From the NCBI GenBank assembly GCA_002697005.1, contig NZUD01000047.1:4114-20433 (forward strand): a stretch of DNA of 16,320 bases, given 5' to 3'. Positions 1 to 8,407 of this stretch are shown here, one piece after another. The notes under the pieces are model-generated. The model saw only the letters and a program-made list of their open reading frames with translations. It did not search any database and was not told where the DNA came from. Each line of letters opens with the position of its first letter. The first letter of the stretch is position 1. This DNA comes from Chloroflexota bacterium (lineage in GTDB: Bacteria > Chloroflexota > Dehalococcoidia > UBA3495). The position numbers and the translations under genes were made by a program.

Positions 1-659
1 TAATGCTCGGGTACGGCCTTCTGTCTCAGGTCAATGGGTTGGTAACGCCCGCCGCGTAATTCCCGAATCAGGTCTTGCAGGCAGGAAACCGGCCGCTGGA
101 ACTCGGTGGCCACGGTACCAATCTGTTCGATTTTATGAGCATCACTGCCAGCTGTCATGTTGGTGCTGAGAATACCGCCCAACTCCTGGGAAAACTCGTT
201 CTGAATCGTCAATCCCCTTCCGTTCAGCGCCTCTATGCCCTGACACATCTGGAAGAATCCGTCTCCGCTAGCCCGCTCCAACATCTCATCTCGGACTCCC
301 GGTCGTTCGGCCGGTTCTTCCAAGAAGCGGCGCCTGTATGGATGGGCCGCAATCATGGCCCCTCCAGCTTTTTCAATTGCAGCCTGCAAAAACTCGGCTT
401 TGTGCATGCCAAATTCGTATATTCCCAGGCCAAACACCAATACGTGCCCAGACTCGGTATTAATCTCACAGCCCGGCAAGACCAAGAAGTTGTGCTTGGA
501 GGAGAGGTTCTGAACCTCTTCATCAGTCCAGAAAGAATCGTGGTCTGTAAGGCAGATACCATCAAGCCCAAATGACTTGGATCCCTCGATCAACTCATCT
601 ACGCTCATGAAACTATCATCAGACTGGGGGTAGCTATGGGTATGAAGATCTATCAGCAA
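1..659 (-). CDS. PHP-domain metal-dependent phosphoesterase (3' end at window edge)
   Basis: Reading leftward from a TTG at 659, the frame stays open to the window edge, giving about 219 residues. The PHP metal-binding motifs appear in the right order: DLHTHSYPQSDDS at the N-terminus, TDHDS about 30 residues on, AAHPYRR in the middle and GSDAH near the C-terminus. This is the set of His and Asp residues that hold the metal cluster of PHP phosphoesterases. Known relatives hydrolyse small phosphoesters such as nucleotides; the substrate here cannot be told. A TAG lies two codons upstream of the TTG and no ATG precedes the first motif, so TTG (MLIDLHTHS) is the best start, although the ribosome binding site is weak. 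The last two bases in the window are TA, so the gene may stop just outside it. It is separated from ftsK by a terminator, so it is probably its own unit. Confidence 0.85.
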   Translation of the reverse strand, partial: MLIDLHTHSYPQSDDSFMSVDELIEGSKSFGLDGICLTDHDSFWTDEEVQNLSSKHNFLVLPGCEINTESGHVLVFGLGIYEFGMHKAEFLQAAIEKAGGAMIAAHPYRRRFLEEPAERPGVRDEMLERASGDGFFQMCQGIEALNGRGLTIQNEFSQELGGILSTNMTAGSDAHKIEQIGTVATEFQRPVSCLQDLIRELRGGRYQPIDLRQKAVPEH

Positions 660-745
660 AAACTATCTATTCAACCTAAACCCGTCAGAAAAGCCGGTTT
701 GGCCCAATGATAGCAAACCTGGCCACCGTTTAAAAATACCAGGGG

Positions 746-784
746 AAAATAAAAAGCCGGCCTACTCTCTAAACGTTGGCCGGC
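746..784 (-). terminator. Intrinsic terminator after ftsK
   Basis: Read on the minus strand, GCCGGCC (784-778) pairs with GGCCGGC (762-756) in a 7-bp all-GC stem with a 15-nt loop. It is followed directly by TTTTTATTTT (755-746). It lies about 40 bases past the ftsK stop and faces the right way to end the udg-rnj-ftsK transcript before the PHP gene. Confidence 0.8.
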
Positions 785-826
785 GTTATTGCTCAAACGC
801 GATTCGTCATTTAGCGCACCCTTTAA

Positions 827-3133
827 TCAGCGCGAATCCAAGAATCCCTCATCTTCCAGAAGATCCATGACATCTGCCGCCTTTCGGCCTCCAATCTTGA
901 GTCGCCGCTCCAGGTAAGAGCTGGTCAACCGGGGATTCCTAGCTGCTAGTTCCCTGGCTTCCTCGATGATGTGGGCGTCGACGCTGTCTTCATCTTCATC
1001 GACTGCCAGCTCGCCGACGGTTATCTCCGGCAGCGGTGGGCCTTCTTGGCTCAGCCAGAACTCGACCATGTGGTCAATCTCCTGATCGTAAACCAATGTG
1101 CCTTGGACACGGCTGGGTTTTGGCGACTCGTTATGCAATAAAAGCATGTCGCCCTTGCCCAACAATTTCTCAGCGCCAACGGCGTCGAGAATCACCCTGG
1201 AATCCACTTGAGACGCTACTGCAAAAGCTGCGCGGGCCGGTATGTTAGCCTTGAGCAGGCCGGTCACCACGTTCACTGACGGCCTCTGGGTAGCCAACAC
1301 CAGATGAATCCCTGTGGCCCGGCCCAACTGTGCCAGGCGAACTAGGTTCTGCTCTACTTCGAACCCACCGACCATCATAAGGTCGGCCAACTCGTCTACG
1401 ATCAACACCAAGAAGGGCATTTTCTCTTTGGCCCGTTTATTATAGCCCTCGATGTTTCTAGCGCCGATCTCTTCCATCAATTTGTAGCGGGCTAACATCT
1501 CCCGGATCAAACCCCGGAGCGCGGTGTTGACCTCTTCAGCATCGACGATGACTGGCCCAACCAAATGGGGAATCCCATTGAACGGCGTCAGTTCCACTCG
1601 CTTGGGGTCGACCATAAGGATGCGTAGTTGTTCTGGCGTTTTGGTCAGCAAAAACGATGCCACGATGGAGTTTATGCAAACGCTCTTGCCGCTACCCGTA
1701 GCTCCCGCTATCAGCATATGGGGCAACGAGGCCAGATCCAGCACCACTGGGCTACCGCCGGTGTCCTGACCTAATGCGATGGGGAGACCTCCCTTGGCTA
1801 TCAGCCTTTTGAACGCCTGAGTCTCCATCACCTCTCTTAAGTGGACCTTGCTGGGCGACGGGCTGGGTACTTCTAGACCTACCAAGGCTTCACCGGGCAC
1901 CGGAGCTTCTATCCTGAGATATGGCGTCTTGAGAGCCAACGCCATGTCTTTTTCCCGCGTTAGGATGCTCTGTACCTTGACTCTACTACGTTCCAAGGCC
2001 GATGGGTCCACATCAGTGGTATCCATTCCGACAGCTGCTCGGCGAGACTCTCCTTTCCTGGGCACCCAGCCAGGAACCAAGCCAAAACGTACGATTCTGG
2101 GACCAGCTTTCACATCTGTTACTTCGACTCTTACGCCGTGATCGCCCAGAGTGCTTTCCACCAAGCGCGCCATGTCTTGCAGGGCTGCCTCCGGAGCTTG
2201 ATGAGTGTCGGGCGGAGTCAGCAGGTCGATCGAAGGTGTCTGCCAACCTCGCTTGCCGCGCTTTCCTCCAGTTGAACCTTCCACGATTGCTTTGGCCGGG
2301 ACGGGCGACATTCTAGGAGCCGGTTCTTCGGTTCCCCAGGTGGGTATCAGCCCCGACTCAGGCATTTCCCATTCATCATCGTCCTGACGGTCAAAAGAAT
2401 CCAGGCCATCCGATTCGAAACCAGATTCCGAATCAGGGTAAACACTTAGGTTAGTTCCAATCTCAGGGTCACCTTGGTAAGCCAGCGTGCGGACCGAAGT
2501 CTCGGATGGACCCATGACCACCATCTTGAGCAAGTCTTTTCGCGGAACCTTGCTGTGCATGCCGGACTTCAGGATACGGACCCGTTGGTCGATCAACCTG
2601 GCCGATCCTCGCAGGCCCAAGTAGGCATACAACGCGGCTATCTGAACAAATAAGAAAACTGCCTTGGCATACCTGTAATAATGCATGCCAGCGCCTTTCG
2701 GTTTAACGATCAGTGGCACTGCCAGTGCGATTCCAGACATCTTGGCGGCTGCCCAAACTAACGGAGTTCCACCCAAGTAACCGCCCCAGATACCGCCCAG
2801 ACTCACGTCTTCAAGGGCGCCTTCCGAGGGGAATATGGTGGAAAGTATACCGATAGATATGGTTACCGAACCGCAGGCAACGACCCAACGCCTCCAATGG
2901 GTAAAAAGACCGCTGCGGTTATAGCGGAGCATCGCTAAGGTAACGGCCACCAAAAGCCCCGTTGGGACCCAGCCAAAGCCAAGAGCCTCGATGGCCCATT
3001 CCCGCGCGTCTGTAGAGAAGCCAAGGTACAGACAGACGGACAAGCCAATAGCCGAAGCAGTCAAGACGTCTATAGGCGCCCTGAGAGTTCGATGGACGAG
3101 GGGTTTTATCTCATGGCGAAACGGTATCACCAC
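827..3133 (-). CDS. ftsK: FtsK/SpoIIIE-family DNA translocase
   Basis: A 768-residue membrane-anchored dsDNA pump that would move chromosome ends through the division septum and help dimer resolution. Hydrophobic segments lie at about 22-40, 54-70, 83-101, 112-143 and 158-175, followed by an acidic low-complexity linker (about 225-290). The motor shows Walker A GATGSGKS (477-484), VDPKRVEL (508-515), Walker B LIVDELADL (about 577-585) and the family signature LGRATGIHLVLATQRPSV (603-620). Residues about 720-768 form the winged-helix gamma domain, which reads DNA polarity sequences. The alpha domain carries roughly 25 extra residues (about 356-384) compared with the E. coli protein as I recall it. 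The start is GTG; two adjacent GTGs (3133 and 3130) follow a GGAGG, with spacings of 1 and 4, so the exact start is uncertain. The gene lies 75 bases after rnj on the same strand, suggesting co-transcription. Confidence 0.96.
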   Translation of the reverse strand: MVIPFRHEIKPLVHRTLRAPIDVLTASAIGLSVCLYLGFSTDAREWAIEALGFGWVPTGLLVAVTLAMLRYNRSGLFTHWRRWVVACGSVTISIGILSTIFPSEGALEDVSLGGIWGGYLGGTPLVWAAAKMSGIALAVPLIVKPKGAGMHYYRYAKAVFLFVQIAALYAYLGLRGSARLIDQRVRILKSGMHSKVPRKDLLKMVVMGPSETSVRTLAYQGDPEIGTNLSVYPDSESGFESDGLDSFDRQDDDEWEMPESGLIPTWGTEEPAPRMSPVPAKAIVEGSTGGKRGKRGWQTPSIDLLTPPDTHQAPEAALQDMARLVESTLGDHGVRVEVTDVKAGPRIVRFGLVPGWVPRKGESRRAAVGMDTTDVDPSALERSRVKVQSILTREKDMALALKTPYLRIEAPVPGEALVGLEVPSPSPSKVHLREVMETQAFKRLIAKGGLPIALGQDTGGSPVVLDLASLPHMLIAGATGSGKSVCINSIVASFLLTKTPEQLRILMVDPKRVELTPFNGIPHLVGPVIVDAEEVNTALRGLIREMLARYKLMEEIGARNIEGYNKRAKEKMPFLVLIVDELADLMMVGGFEVEQNLVRLAQLGRATGIHLVLATQRPSVNVVTGLLKANIPARAAFAVASQVDSRVILDAVGAEKLLGKGDMLLLHNESPKPSRVQGTLVYDQEIDHMVEFWLSQEGPPLPEITVGELAVDEDEDSVDAHIIEEARELAARNPRLTSSYLERRLKIGGRKAADVMDLLEDEGFLDSR

Positions 3134-3208
3134 GCCTCCGCCAAATTGAACTGGCCACTGCGTCCTTCCAGTGGCAATTACTATGGCTCGTTCCGGCGAG
3201 TGGCTGGA

Positions 3209-4876
3209 CTAAACTTCCAAAACCACTGGAATTATCATAGGGGATCGGCGAACAGAATTGGCTATGAAGGTGCGGGCAGTTTCTCTGATTTTTCCCTTTA
3301 ATGCGCCGTTTTCGCTGTTTTCCCTGCTTCCGAACCAGTTGCTGGTCAGTTCTTGAGCCACCGCGACATTTAATTCTTCGAAGAGATTGCCCGCCTCTGT
3401 GTCGTCCAAGAACCCGCTGGAAACGGCCGCGGGCTCACCCACGAATTTGCCGTCTTTTTTATCTGTGGTAACGACTACAACGACCACTCCGTCCTTGGAT
3501 AGGCTCCGCCGCTCGCTGAGCACCGGACTCTGGGCGTCCCTGGTCGTCAACCCATCCACGAAGATGGGGCCAGCGGATACGTGTTCTTCTAGGCGTGCGC
3601 CTCCCTCCGAGAGCTCCAGCACATCGCCGTCTTCCATCACAAAAATTCCGTCTTTGGCCACACCCAGATCCCAGGCCAATTGGGCATGGGCAGTCAGGTG
3701 CCGAAATTCACCGTGAACCGGCACGAAGTATTTGGGTCGCACCAACCGGAGCACCAGCTTGAGCTCTTCCTGACTTGCATGACCATGCACGTGGACAGTG
3801 GCAATCCTATCGTAGAGGACTTTAGCTCCTTGGCGGAGCAGATTGTCGATGGTATGACTGACTGGGAGCTCGTTCCCCGGAATGGGGGTCGCGGATATTA
3901 TCACCGTATCCCCTGATTCGATGTTGACGTCACGGTGTTCTTGCTTGGCAATCCTCACCAAGGCAGAGGTCGGTTCGCCCTGGCTGCCGGTGGTCATCAA
4001 AACCACCTTCTCTGGCGCCATCTTCCTGGTTTCAGCCAATGGCAGCAACACGCCCGGCGGCACGTTCAGATAGCCCAGTTCTTGGGAGACTTTGACCGTA
4101 TCCACCATGCTGCGACCAACGATACTGACTTTCCGGTCGTACTTCACCGCGGCGTCCACCACTTGCTGGACTCTGGATACCAACGAGGCGAATGTAGCGA
4201 CCAGTACACGGCCGTCTGCCTCCCCTATTGCCCGGTCGAGAGCCTCCCCGACGACTCGCTCGGACGTGGTATAGCCCGGCACTTCAGCATAGGTGGAGTC
4301 GGAGCACAACAGAAGGACTCCGTCATCTCCATAGTGTGCAAGGGAAGGCAGGTCAAAGATGCGTCCATCCACAGGCGTGTGGTCAATCTTGAAGTCGCCG
4401 GTGTGGATTACGGTTCCAAGGGGGGTGCCGATGGCGATCCCCATGGCGTCAGGGATGCTATGGCACACCCGGAACCAGGAAATTTCAAAGGCATCTCCGA
4501 TCTGATGGACAACACCAGGGTCTATGGGATTCACGATCGTATCGCGTGCGGCACGCCGCTCTTTCAACTTGGCGGTGATTAGTCCATGGGCCAGCCGAGG
4601 CGCGTAGACCGGGCATTGTAACTGGGGCAGGATGAAGGGAAGTGCGCCGATGTGGTCTTCGTGTCCATGTGTGATAAGAATCGCTCGAACCTTGTCAATC
4701 CGCTCCACCAGGTAAGACACATCGGGGATAATCAGGTCAACCCCGAACATACCCTCTTCGGGGAATTGAACTCCACAATCAACGATGACGATATCGTCTT
4801 CATACTCTAGGGCCATCATGTTCTTGCCGATTTCCCCCAAGCCCCCCAAGGGAATGACGCGTAGCTGAGATGTCAA
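3209..4876 (-). CDS. rnj: Ribonuclease J
   Basis: A 555-residue cytoplasmic metallo-beta-lactamase/beta-CASP nuclease that processes and degrades mRNA and matures rRNA as a 5'-3' exonuclease and endonuclease. The zinc-binding HGHEDH is at 70-75, further ligands are His139 and Asp161 in HTGDFKID, and a beta-CASP insert spans about 200-345 with TTGSQGEP at 295-302. The RNase J signature HVHGHAS (362-368) is followed by VHGEFRH (387-393). The C-terminal region (about 450-555) completes the usual length of around 555. The start is TTG (protein MTSQLRVIPLGGLGEIGKN), which matches where family members begin, with AGGA about 11 bases upstream. It follows the glycosylase gene after a 47-base gap and precedes ftsK, an arrangement that couples RNA turnover and chromosome handling genes in one probable transcript. 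Confidence 0.96.
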   Translation of the reverse strand: MTSQLRVIPLGGLGEIGKNMMALEYEDDIVIVDCGVQFPEEGMFGVDLIIPDVSYLVERIDKVRAILITHGHEDHIGALPFILPQLQCPVYAPRLAHGLITAKLKERRAARDTIVNPIDPGVVHQIGDAFEISWFRVCHSIPDAMGIAIGTPLGTVIHTGDFKIDHTPVDGRIFDLPSLAHYGDDGVLLLCSDSTYAEVPGYTTSERVVGEALDRAIGEADGRVLVATFASLVSRVQQVVDAAVKYDRKVSIVGRSMVDTVKVSQELGYLNVPPGVLLPLAETRKMAPEKVVLMTTGSQGEPTSALVRIAKQEHRDVNIESGDTVIISATPIPGNELPVSHTIDNLLRQGAKVLYDRIATVHVHGHASQEELKLVLRLVRPKYFVPVHGEFRHLTAHAQLAWDLGVAKDGIFVMEDGDVLELSEGGARLEEHVSAGPIFVDGLTTRDAQSPVLSERRSLSKDGVVVVVVTTDKKDGKFVGEPAAVSSGFLDDTEAGNLFEELNVAVAQELTSNWFGSRENSENGALKGKIRETARTFIANSVRRSPMIIPVVLEV

Positions 4877-4923
4877 GTTCTGTTCGTTCCTAACTATGGA
4901 TTGCCCGGCGCAGGTCTAAAGCC

Positions 4924-5763
4924 TTAAAAGAGGGTCAGTTGCTCTGGTCGGGGTGCTTCTTCTGCGTTGACGGCTGACGTCTCAACCTTCGCCGAAGCAT
5001 CGGCTGCAAGACCGGGGGCGTCCATGAAAGATAATTGAGATACTCGAAGAGTTTCCCCAGGAGTAATTGGAGCTTCCGCCACTATCGCTTTCGGGTCCGC
5101 GCCAATTTCCTCCACCTCGCCATTCAATATCTCCGAAATCGCTTTGAAGTCTTCTATCATTGTGGGCCTTAGCTCATTCCGGCGCAACACCGCAGCTGGG
5201 TGAAGTACGGGAAAGATTTTACGCCCATCCTTTTCTCTGAGGCGCCCCCGGGCCTTGGTTATGCCCTCTCCAGGAAAATACCGCCCAAAGGCGAACCGGC
5301 CTAGGGTAACGATAAGTTTGGGGTCCACTAACTCTATCTGCCGGTCCAGGTATTTCGTGCAGGCAGCCAGTTCCGACGGGGCCGGGTCTCTGTTCTCCGG
5401 TGGTCTGCATTTCACCATGTTAGCAATGAACACATCTTCCCGGTTAGTACCGATAGACGCCAACAAACCATCTAACAATTTTCCGGCAGGTCCAACAAAA
5501 GGGCGACCCTGGCGATCCTCTTGAGAACCGGGGCCTTCGCCGATGAACATCACAACGGCCTGGGGGTTCCCTTCTCCAGGCACCGTATTGGTGCGGCCGC
5601 CGGACAATGGACAATCGATGCAGTTTCTAATCAGGTGGGCGACCTGCTCCAGGCTGTCCATAGAGCCGGCGTTCACAGGCGTATCGCCTGTTTTCCCAAA
5701 TCCCGTGCTACTCCCAGAATCATCAACCAACGAAGGGCCAGGTCTATAGTCGGATGAAGTCAA
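4924..5763 (-). CDS. Family 4 uracil-DNA glycosylase with C-terminal clamp-binding motif
   Basis: Removes uracil from DNA at the start of base-excision repair. The four iron-sulfur cysteines are present in family spacing: Cys48 and Cys51 (CIDCPLSGG), Cys119 (KCRPPENRDP) and Cys135. The active-site loop GEGPGSQEDRQGRPFVG begins at 75, and the second catalytic motif is LHPAAVLR (His188). The family core is about 200 residues; a loose tail of roughly 60 residues follows and ends in EQLTLF, which looks like a beta-clamp binding peptide. I chose TTG at 5763 because GGGAGG lies 9 bases upstream. The frame stays open upstream to a TTG at 5889, but that start has no ribosome binding site and adds non-family sequence. 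An ATG at 5661 would also keep the whole catalytic core. Rnj follows 47 bases later. Confidence 0.93.
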   Translation of the reverse strand: MTSSDYRPGPSLVDDSGSSTGFGKTGDTPVNAGSMDSLEQVAHLIRNCIDCPLSGGRTNTVPGEGNPQAVVMFIGEGPGSQEDRQGRPFVGPAGKLLDGLLASIGTNREDVFIANMVKCRPPENRDPAPSELAACTKYLDRQIELVDPKLIVTLGRFAFGRYFPGEGITKARGRLREKDGRKIFPVLHPAAVLRRNELRPTMIEDFKAISEILNGEVEEIGADPKAIVAEAPITPGETLRVSQLSFMDAPGLAADASAKVETSAVNAEEAPRPEQLTLF

Positions 5764-5944
5764 GGTTCCCAACCTCCCGTTCGACCAAATTAGCCTACTG
5801 GGTAAGCGGCCGGTAATTCTGGGCGAGGCTAACGCCATTGAACCAGGTGAAGTACCAAAGCGCCACCGGGCTGCTACTTTTTTGCACAATGCTCAAGTTT
5901 GGGGCAACGCTCTAGACGTGGTTGTCATTATTTTTCCTGATGCG

Positions 5945-6073
5945 TCAGTATCCGTTCCGAAACGTAAACAACCGGGAGAAAAGTCCTTCGAGCAACACAG
6001 TATAAACAACAAAGAGGAGAATTCCGAAACCAGCGTCATACCAGAAGTGATGTTTTTCAACATCGGCTCCCAT
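5945..6073 (-). CDS. Predicted 42-residue single-pass membrane protein
   Basis: A short open frame lies 40 bases after acpP on the same strand. ATG at 6073 is preceded by GTGAGG with 5 bases between, an acceptable ribosome binding site. The product starts MGADVEKHHFWYDAGFGI and continues through one hydrophobic helix (about residues 14-32, with the core ILLFVVYTVLL), then ends in a basic, aromatic tail, RLFTFRNGY. A charged and polar N-terminus, one membrane span and a short basic tail is a normal design for a small bacterial membrane protein. I do not recognise the family and give no function. Another frame over the same bases (5893-6084) encodes 63 residues that look less protein-like. That this frame is translated is an inference from composition, start signal and operon position. 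Confidence 0.5.
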   Translation of the reverse strand: MGADVEKHHFWYDAGFGILLFVVYTVLLEGLFSRLFTFRNGY

Positions 6074-6113
6074 CGTCGCCTCACCGCATCACGCAGCCAG
6101 ATATGCCAAGGGG

Positions 6114-6371
6114 TTAGTCTTGGACGCCGTGGCCTTTGAGATAGTTCACAGCGTCACTGACGGTCGCGATATTAGCAGCGTCCTCATCAGATATCTCCAA
6201 CTGTCCTTCGCCCGTGGAGAATTCCTCTTCGAACGCCATTATTAGTTCCACCAGGTCGAGTGAGTCTGCATTGAGATTCTCAACGAAAGACGCGGTCTCA
6301 GTGACTTCGTCTTCTTCGACTCCCAACTTATCGACCACGATGGATTTTACTCTGTCATAGACAGTGGTCAA
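6114..6371 (-). CDS. acpP: Acyl carrier protein
   Basis: An 85-residue acidic four-helix carrier that holds growing acyl chains on a 4'-phosphopantetheine arm during fatty acid synthesis. The arm attaches to Ser37 within the conserved [18 protein letters not shown] region, and length and charge are typical. I chose TTG at 6371 (protein [12 protein letters not shown]) because GGGAG lies 9 bases upstream and this is where family members begin; the frame runs further up to 6410 but only by entering nusB. The stop of nusB falls 4 bases before this start and overlaps its ribosome binding site, so translation of the two is probably coupled. The fabF that commonly follows acpP is missing; a small membrane peptide frame follows instead. 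Confidence 0.96.
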   Translation of the reverse strand: MTTVYDRVKSIVVDKLGVEEDEVTETASFVENLNADSLDLVELIMAFEEEFSTGEGQLEISDEDAANIATVSDAVNYLKGHGVQD

Positions 6372-6375
6372 TCGT

Positions 6376-6840
6376 TCATCTCCCTTCAGACACCGGCTCA
6401 ATAGTGGCAATCTCTCCCGATTCTAGTCCAGACATTGCGGATCCTAAGACCCCATTTACGAACCGAGCCGAGCTCTCGCTACCAAATATTTTTGCCAACT
6501 CCACGGCCTCATTAATGGCCGTTTTTCTGGGAGTCTCCGGTGTGTAAATCAACTCGAATAAAGCTATGCGCAGTATGTTGCGATCTATAACCGACAGTTG
6601 ATCCACCGGCCACGCAGGTGCGTACCGGGTGATGACGTTGTCCAAGCCTGACTGGCTTCTGGCCACGCCACTCAACAACTCCCGTGCAAACTCTACGGAA
6701 CTCTCAGGCACGGCTGAGTCCTCATCCAAGCATTCCAATGGCGGGTTATTCCAGATGCCCCGCACGTCAGCAGCAAATAAGGATTGCAGCGCTGTCGTTC
6801 TTGATTGTCGCCTTTGATCTGTGTATTTAACCCTAATCAT
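6376..6840 (-). CDS. nusB: Transcription antitermination factor NusB
   Basis: A 154-residue, all-helical RNA-binding protein that, with NusE (ribosomal protein S10), binds boxA in rRNA leader transcripts and prevents early termination. The N-terminal [16 protein letters not shown] matches the first conserved helix, [16 protein letters not shown] (about 84-99) is the most conserved block of the family, and [19 protein letters not shown] (about 105-123) with RFVNGVLG (about 125-132) completes the signature. It starts at ATG 6840, 24 bases after the fabD stop, with a weak GGTGA upstream. It sits between fabD and acpP, so a ribosome-synthesis factor is embedded in a fatty-acid operon. The end of the gene contains the acpP ribosome binding site. 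Confidence 0.95.
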   Translation of the reverse strand: MIRVKYTDQRRQSRTTALQSLFAADVRGIWNNPPLECLDEDSAVPESSVEFARELLSGVARSQSGLDNVITRYAPAWPVDQLSVIDRNILRIALFELIYTPETPRKTAINEAVELAKIFGSESSARFVNGVLGSAMSGLESGEIATIEPVSEGR

Positions 6841-6864
6841 GGGTCACCGATTAAAACCGGGCAG

Positions 6865-7797
6865 CTACGCTACTTCCTCAGCCAGTCTCCTCATCGAAAC
6901 GATGTCTGACACGGTTGTAACCTTGACGCCTCGGTCGATTCTTTTAATTAGACCTGCCAGCACTCCGCCAAATCCAAACTCGATAAACTGGGTCACCCCA
7001 GAATCAACTATCTGGCGTACTGAGTCCTTCCACTGGACACACTGGCAGAGGCCATTGACCAACTCGGAACGAATCTCGCTCGACGTGGTCAGTGGCTTGG
7101 AGTCACAGTTGCCAACAACTGGCATTTTGGGTTCATTGAATTTCAAGGCATTGATTGCATCCGCCAGGCCCGATTCTGCTTCGGACATCAGCGAGGAATG
7201 GAACGCCCCGCTAACCGGCAGAGGTATCGTCTTCCTCGCGCCGCGGGCTGAGGCCAAGTCCATGGCTCGGGCAACGGCAATCTTATCGCCACTGATCACG
7301 ATCTGGTCGTCGGTGTTGATGTTTGCGAGCTCCACACCGGTCTCGTCACATATCTGAGCAAAGGCCCATTCGTTTAGTCCCAGTATGGCCGCCATAGCGC
7401 CAGGGCGGTTGACTGCAGCTTGGTTCATCAGTTCACCACGTTTGCGGACCAACCGCAGAGCGTCAGAAAACTCGATGACGTCAGCTGCAACAAGAGATGT
7501 GTATTCGCCCAGGCTGTGACCGGCGACTGCCTTTGCGATTGTCGCCTGCGGGTTTCCCATCTCCTGCCAAGTCCGCCAGGCGGCAACACTCACGGTCATG
7601 ATTGCCGGTTGGGAGTTTGCTGTGTTCTGAAGCTCTGCCGCCGGTCCTTCAAATATCAAACGAGACAACGGAAAACCCAAACTATCGTCAGCTTCTTCAA
7701 AGGTTTCCCGAGCGACCCGAGCAGACTCGAATAAATCCGCCCCCATGCCGACGCTTTGAGAACCCTGCCCTGGGAACACATAGGCCCTATTGGCCAT
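6865..7797 (-). CDS. fabD: Malonyl-CoA:ACP transacylase
   Basis: Transfers malonyl from CoA to acyl carrier protein, supplying the extender unit for fatty acid synthesis; the ACP gene is two genes downstream. The N-terminal FPGQGSQSVGMG, the nucleophile motif GHSLGEY (active Ser95 in this numbering) and the catalytic His200 in SGAFHSSLM are all present. At 310 residues it equals the usual family length. I chose ATG at 7797 (MANRAYVFPGQGSQ) because family members begin about eight residues before the PGQGSQ motif. A GTG at 7836 in the same frame would add 13 residues that look unlike the family and lacks a ribosome binding site. A possible promoter lies at 7866-7895. The plsX, fabH and fabG neighbours common elsewhere are not here. 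Confidence 0.95.
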   Translation of the reverse strand: MANRAYVFPGQGSQSVGMGADLFESARVARETFEEADDSLGFPLSRLIFEGPAAELQNTANSQPAIMTVSVAAWRTWQEMGNPQATIAKAVAGHSLGEYTSLVAADVIEFSDALRLVRKRGELMNQAAVNRPGAMAAILGLNEWAFAQICDETGVELANINTDDQIVISGDKIAVARAMDLASARGARKTIPLPVSGAFHSSLMSEAESGLADAINALKFNEPKMPVVGNCDSKPLTTSSEIRSELVNGLCQCVQWKDSVRQIVDSGVTQFIEFGFGGVLAGLIKRIDRGVKVTTVSDIVSMRRLAEEVA

Positions 7798-7865
7798 CTG
7801 ACTAATCTCTGGTTCGGTACTCGTAGCTACCTCCACCGGGCGGACCGGTCTTTAACACCCTACGG

Positions 7866-7895
7866 ATTTTAGGGCAGCCTGACAAAAGAGTACAA
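7866..7895 (-). promoter_or_regulatory. Possible promoter for fabD-nusB-acpP
   Basis: On the minus strand TTGTAC (7895-7890) and TAAAAT (7871-7866) are separated by 18 bases, upstream of fabD in the 209-base gap after rpmF. The -10 is one base off consensus but the -35 is poor. A 5-bp inverted repeat, CCCTA/TAGGG, overlaps the -10. The call is tentative. Confidence 0.3.
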
Positions 7896-8006
7896 CCCGA
7901 AAACGACTCTCCAATTCCCCTTTTTGTGTGTTTGGCGTACATAACTGAGTGGTCAGGCTTTAGGTCTTAGCAGAACAAACCTGGAAGTGGTCACCTCCAA
8001 AGCCAG

Positions 8007-8189
8007 CTAGACCGTCTCCTCTATGACCTGTCGACCCCGGTAGAACCCGCACTGAGGACATACGACGTGCGGCCTCTTGGCGGTTCGACAGCGCGGACAG
8101 AGAGAGGGATTCAAAGGACTTAGCCTATACGAGGCTATCCTTCGCCCCTTTCTTGCCCTGGTAAGTTTTTTCCTGGGTACCGCACCCAT
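8007..8189 (-). CDS. rpmF: 50S ribosomal protein L32
   Basis: A 60-residue small basic protein of the large ribosomal subunit. The N-terminus GAVPRKKLTRARKGRR matches the family (VPKRKxSxxRxxxRR), and a zinc ribbon is formed by Cys31-x2-Cys34 and Cys44-x2-Cys47 (CPRC, CPQC). This is the zinc-containing form of L32. I chose ATG at 8189 since the L32 signature starts there, with AAGGA 11 bases upstream; the ATG at 8201 has AAGG directly against it and adds only four residues. The gene follows yceD in the usual order, after a gap of about 218 bases in which I see no gene. Confidence 0.95.
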   Translation of the reverse strand: MGAVPRKKLTRARKGRRIASYRLSPLNPSLCPRCRTAKRPHVVCPQCGFYRGRQVIEETV

Positions 8190-8407
8190 AATTGGTCCCA
8201 TCCTTTTTTTTGATCAGCACGCCTGTTAGCACGCTAGAAGTGAATAATCATCGGTTATCTTACCAGGCGAACACCGACGCGTACACTTTTCCTAGTATGG
8301 GCCGCTGAGAAGGGAGAATACCTAAAGTTCTAGTGGATTACCTTGGCCCGAAATCCAGTCCCGTCCTAGTTGTTGATTGGCGGTTTATGAAACATCGAGA
8401 AGACCTG

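Noticed and set aside
75..575. Plus-strand 166-residue open frame
   Set aside because: It is antisense to the PHP gene, whose minus-strand frame carries all expected metal-binding motifs; the plus frame shows no family signature.
3935..4582. Plus-strand 215-residue open frame
   Set aside because: It is antisense to the conserved core of RNase J and looks like a shadow frame of GC-rich coding DNA.
5893..6084. Minus-strand 63-residue frame between acpP and the glycosylase
   Set aside because: It starts with GTG without a clear binding site and its composition is less protein-like than the overlapping 42-residue frame, which has ATG, a binding site and a clean membrane helix.
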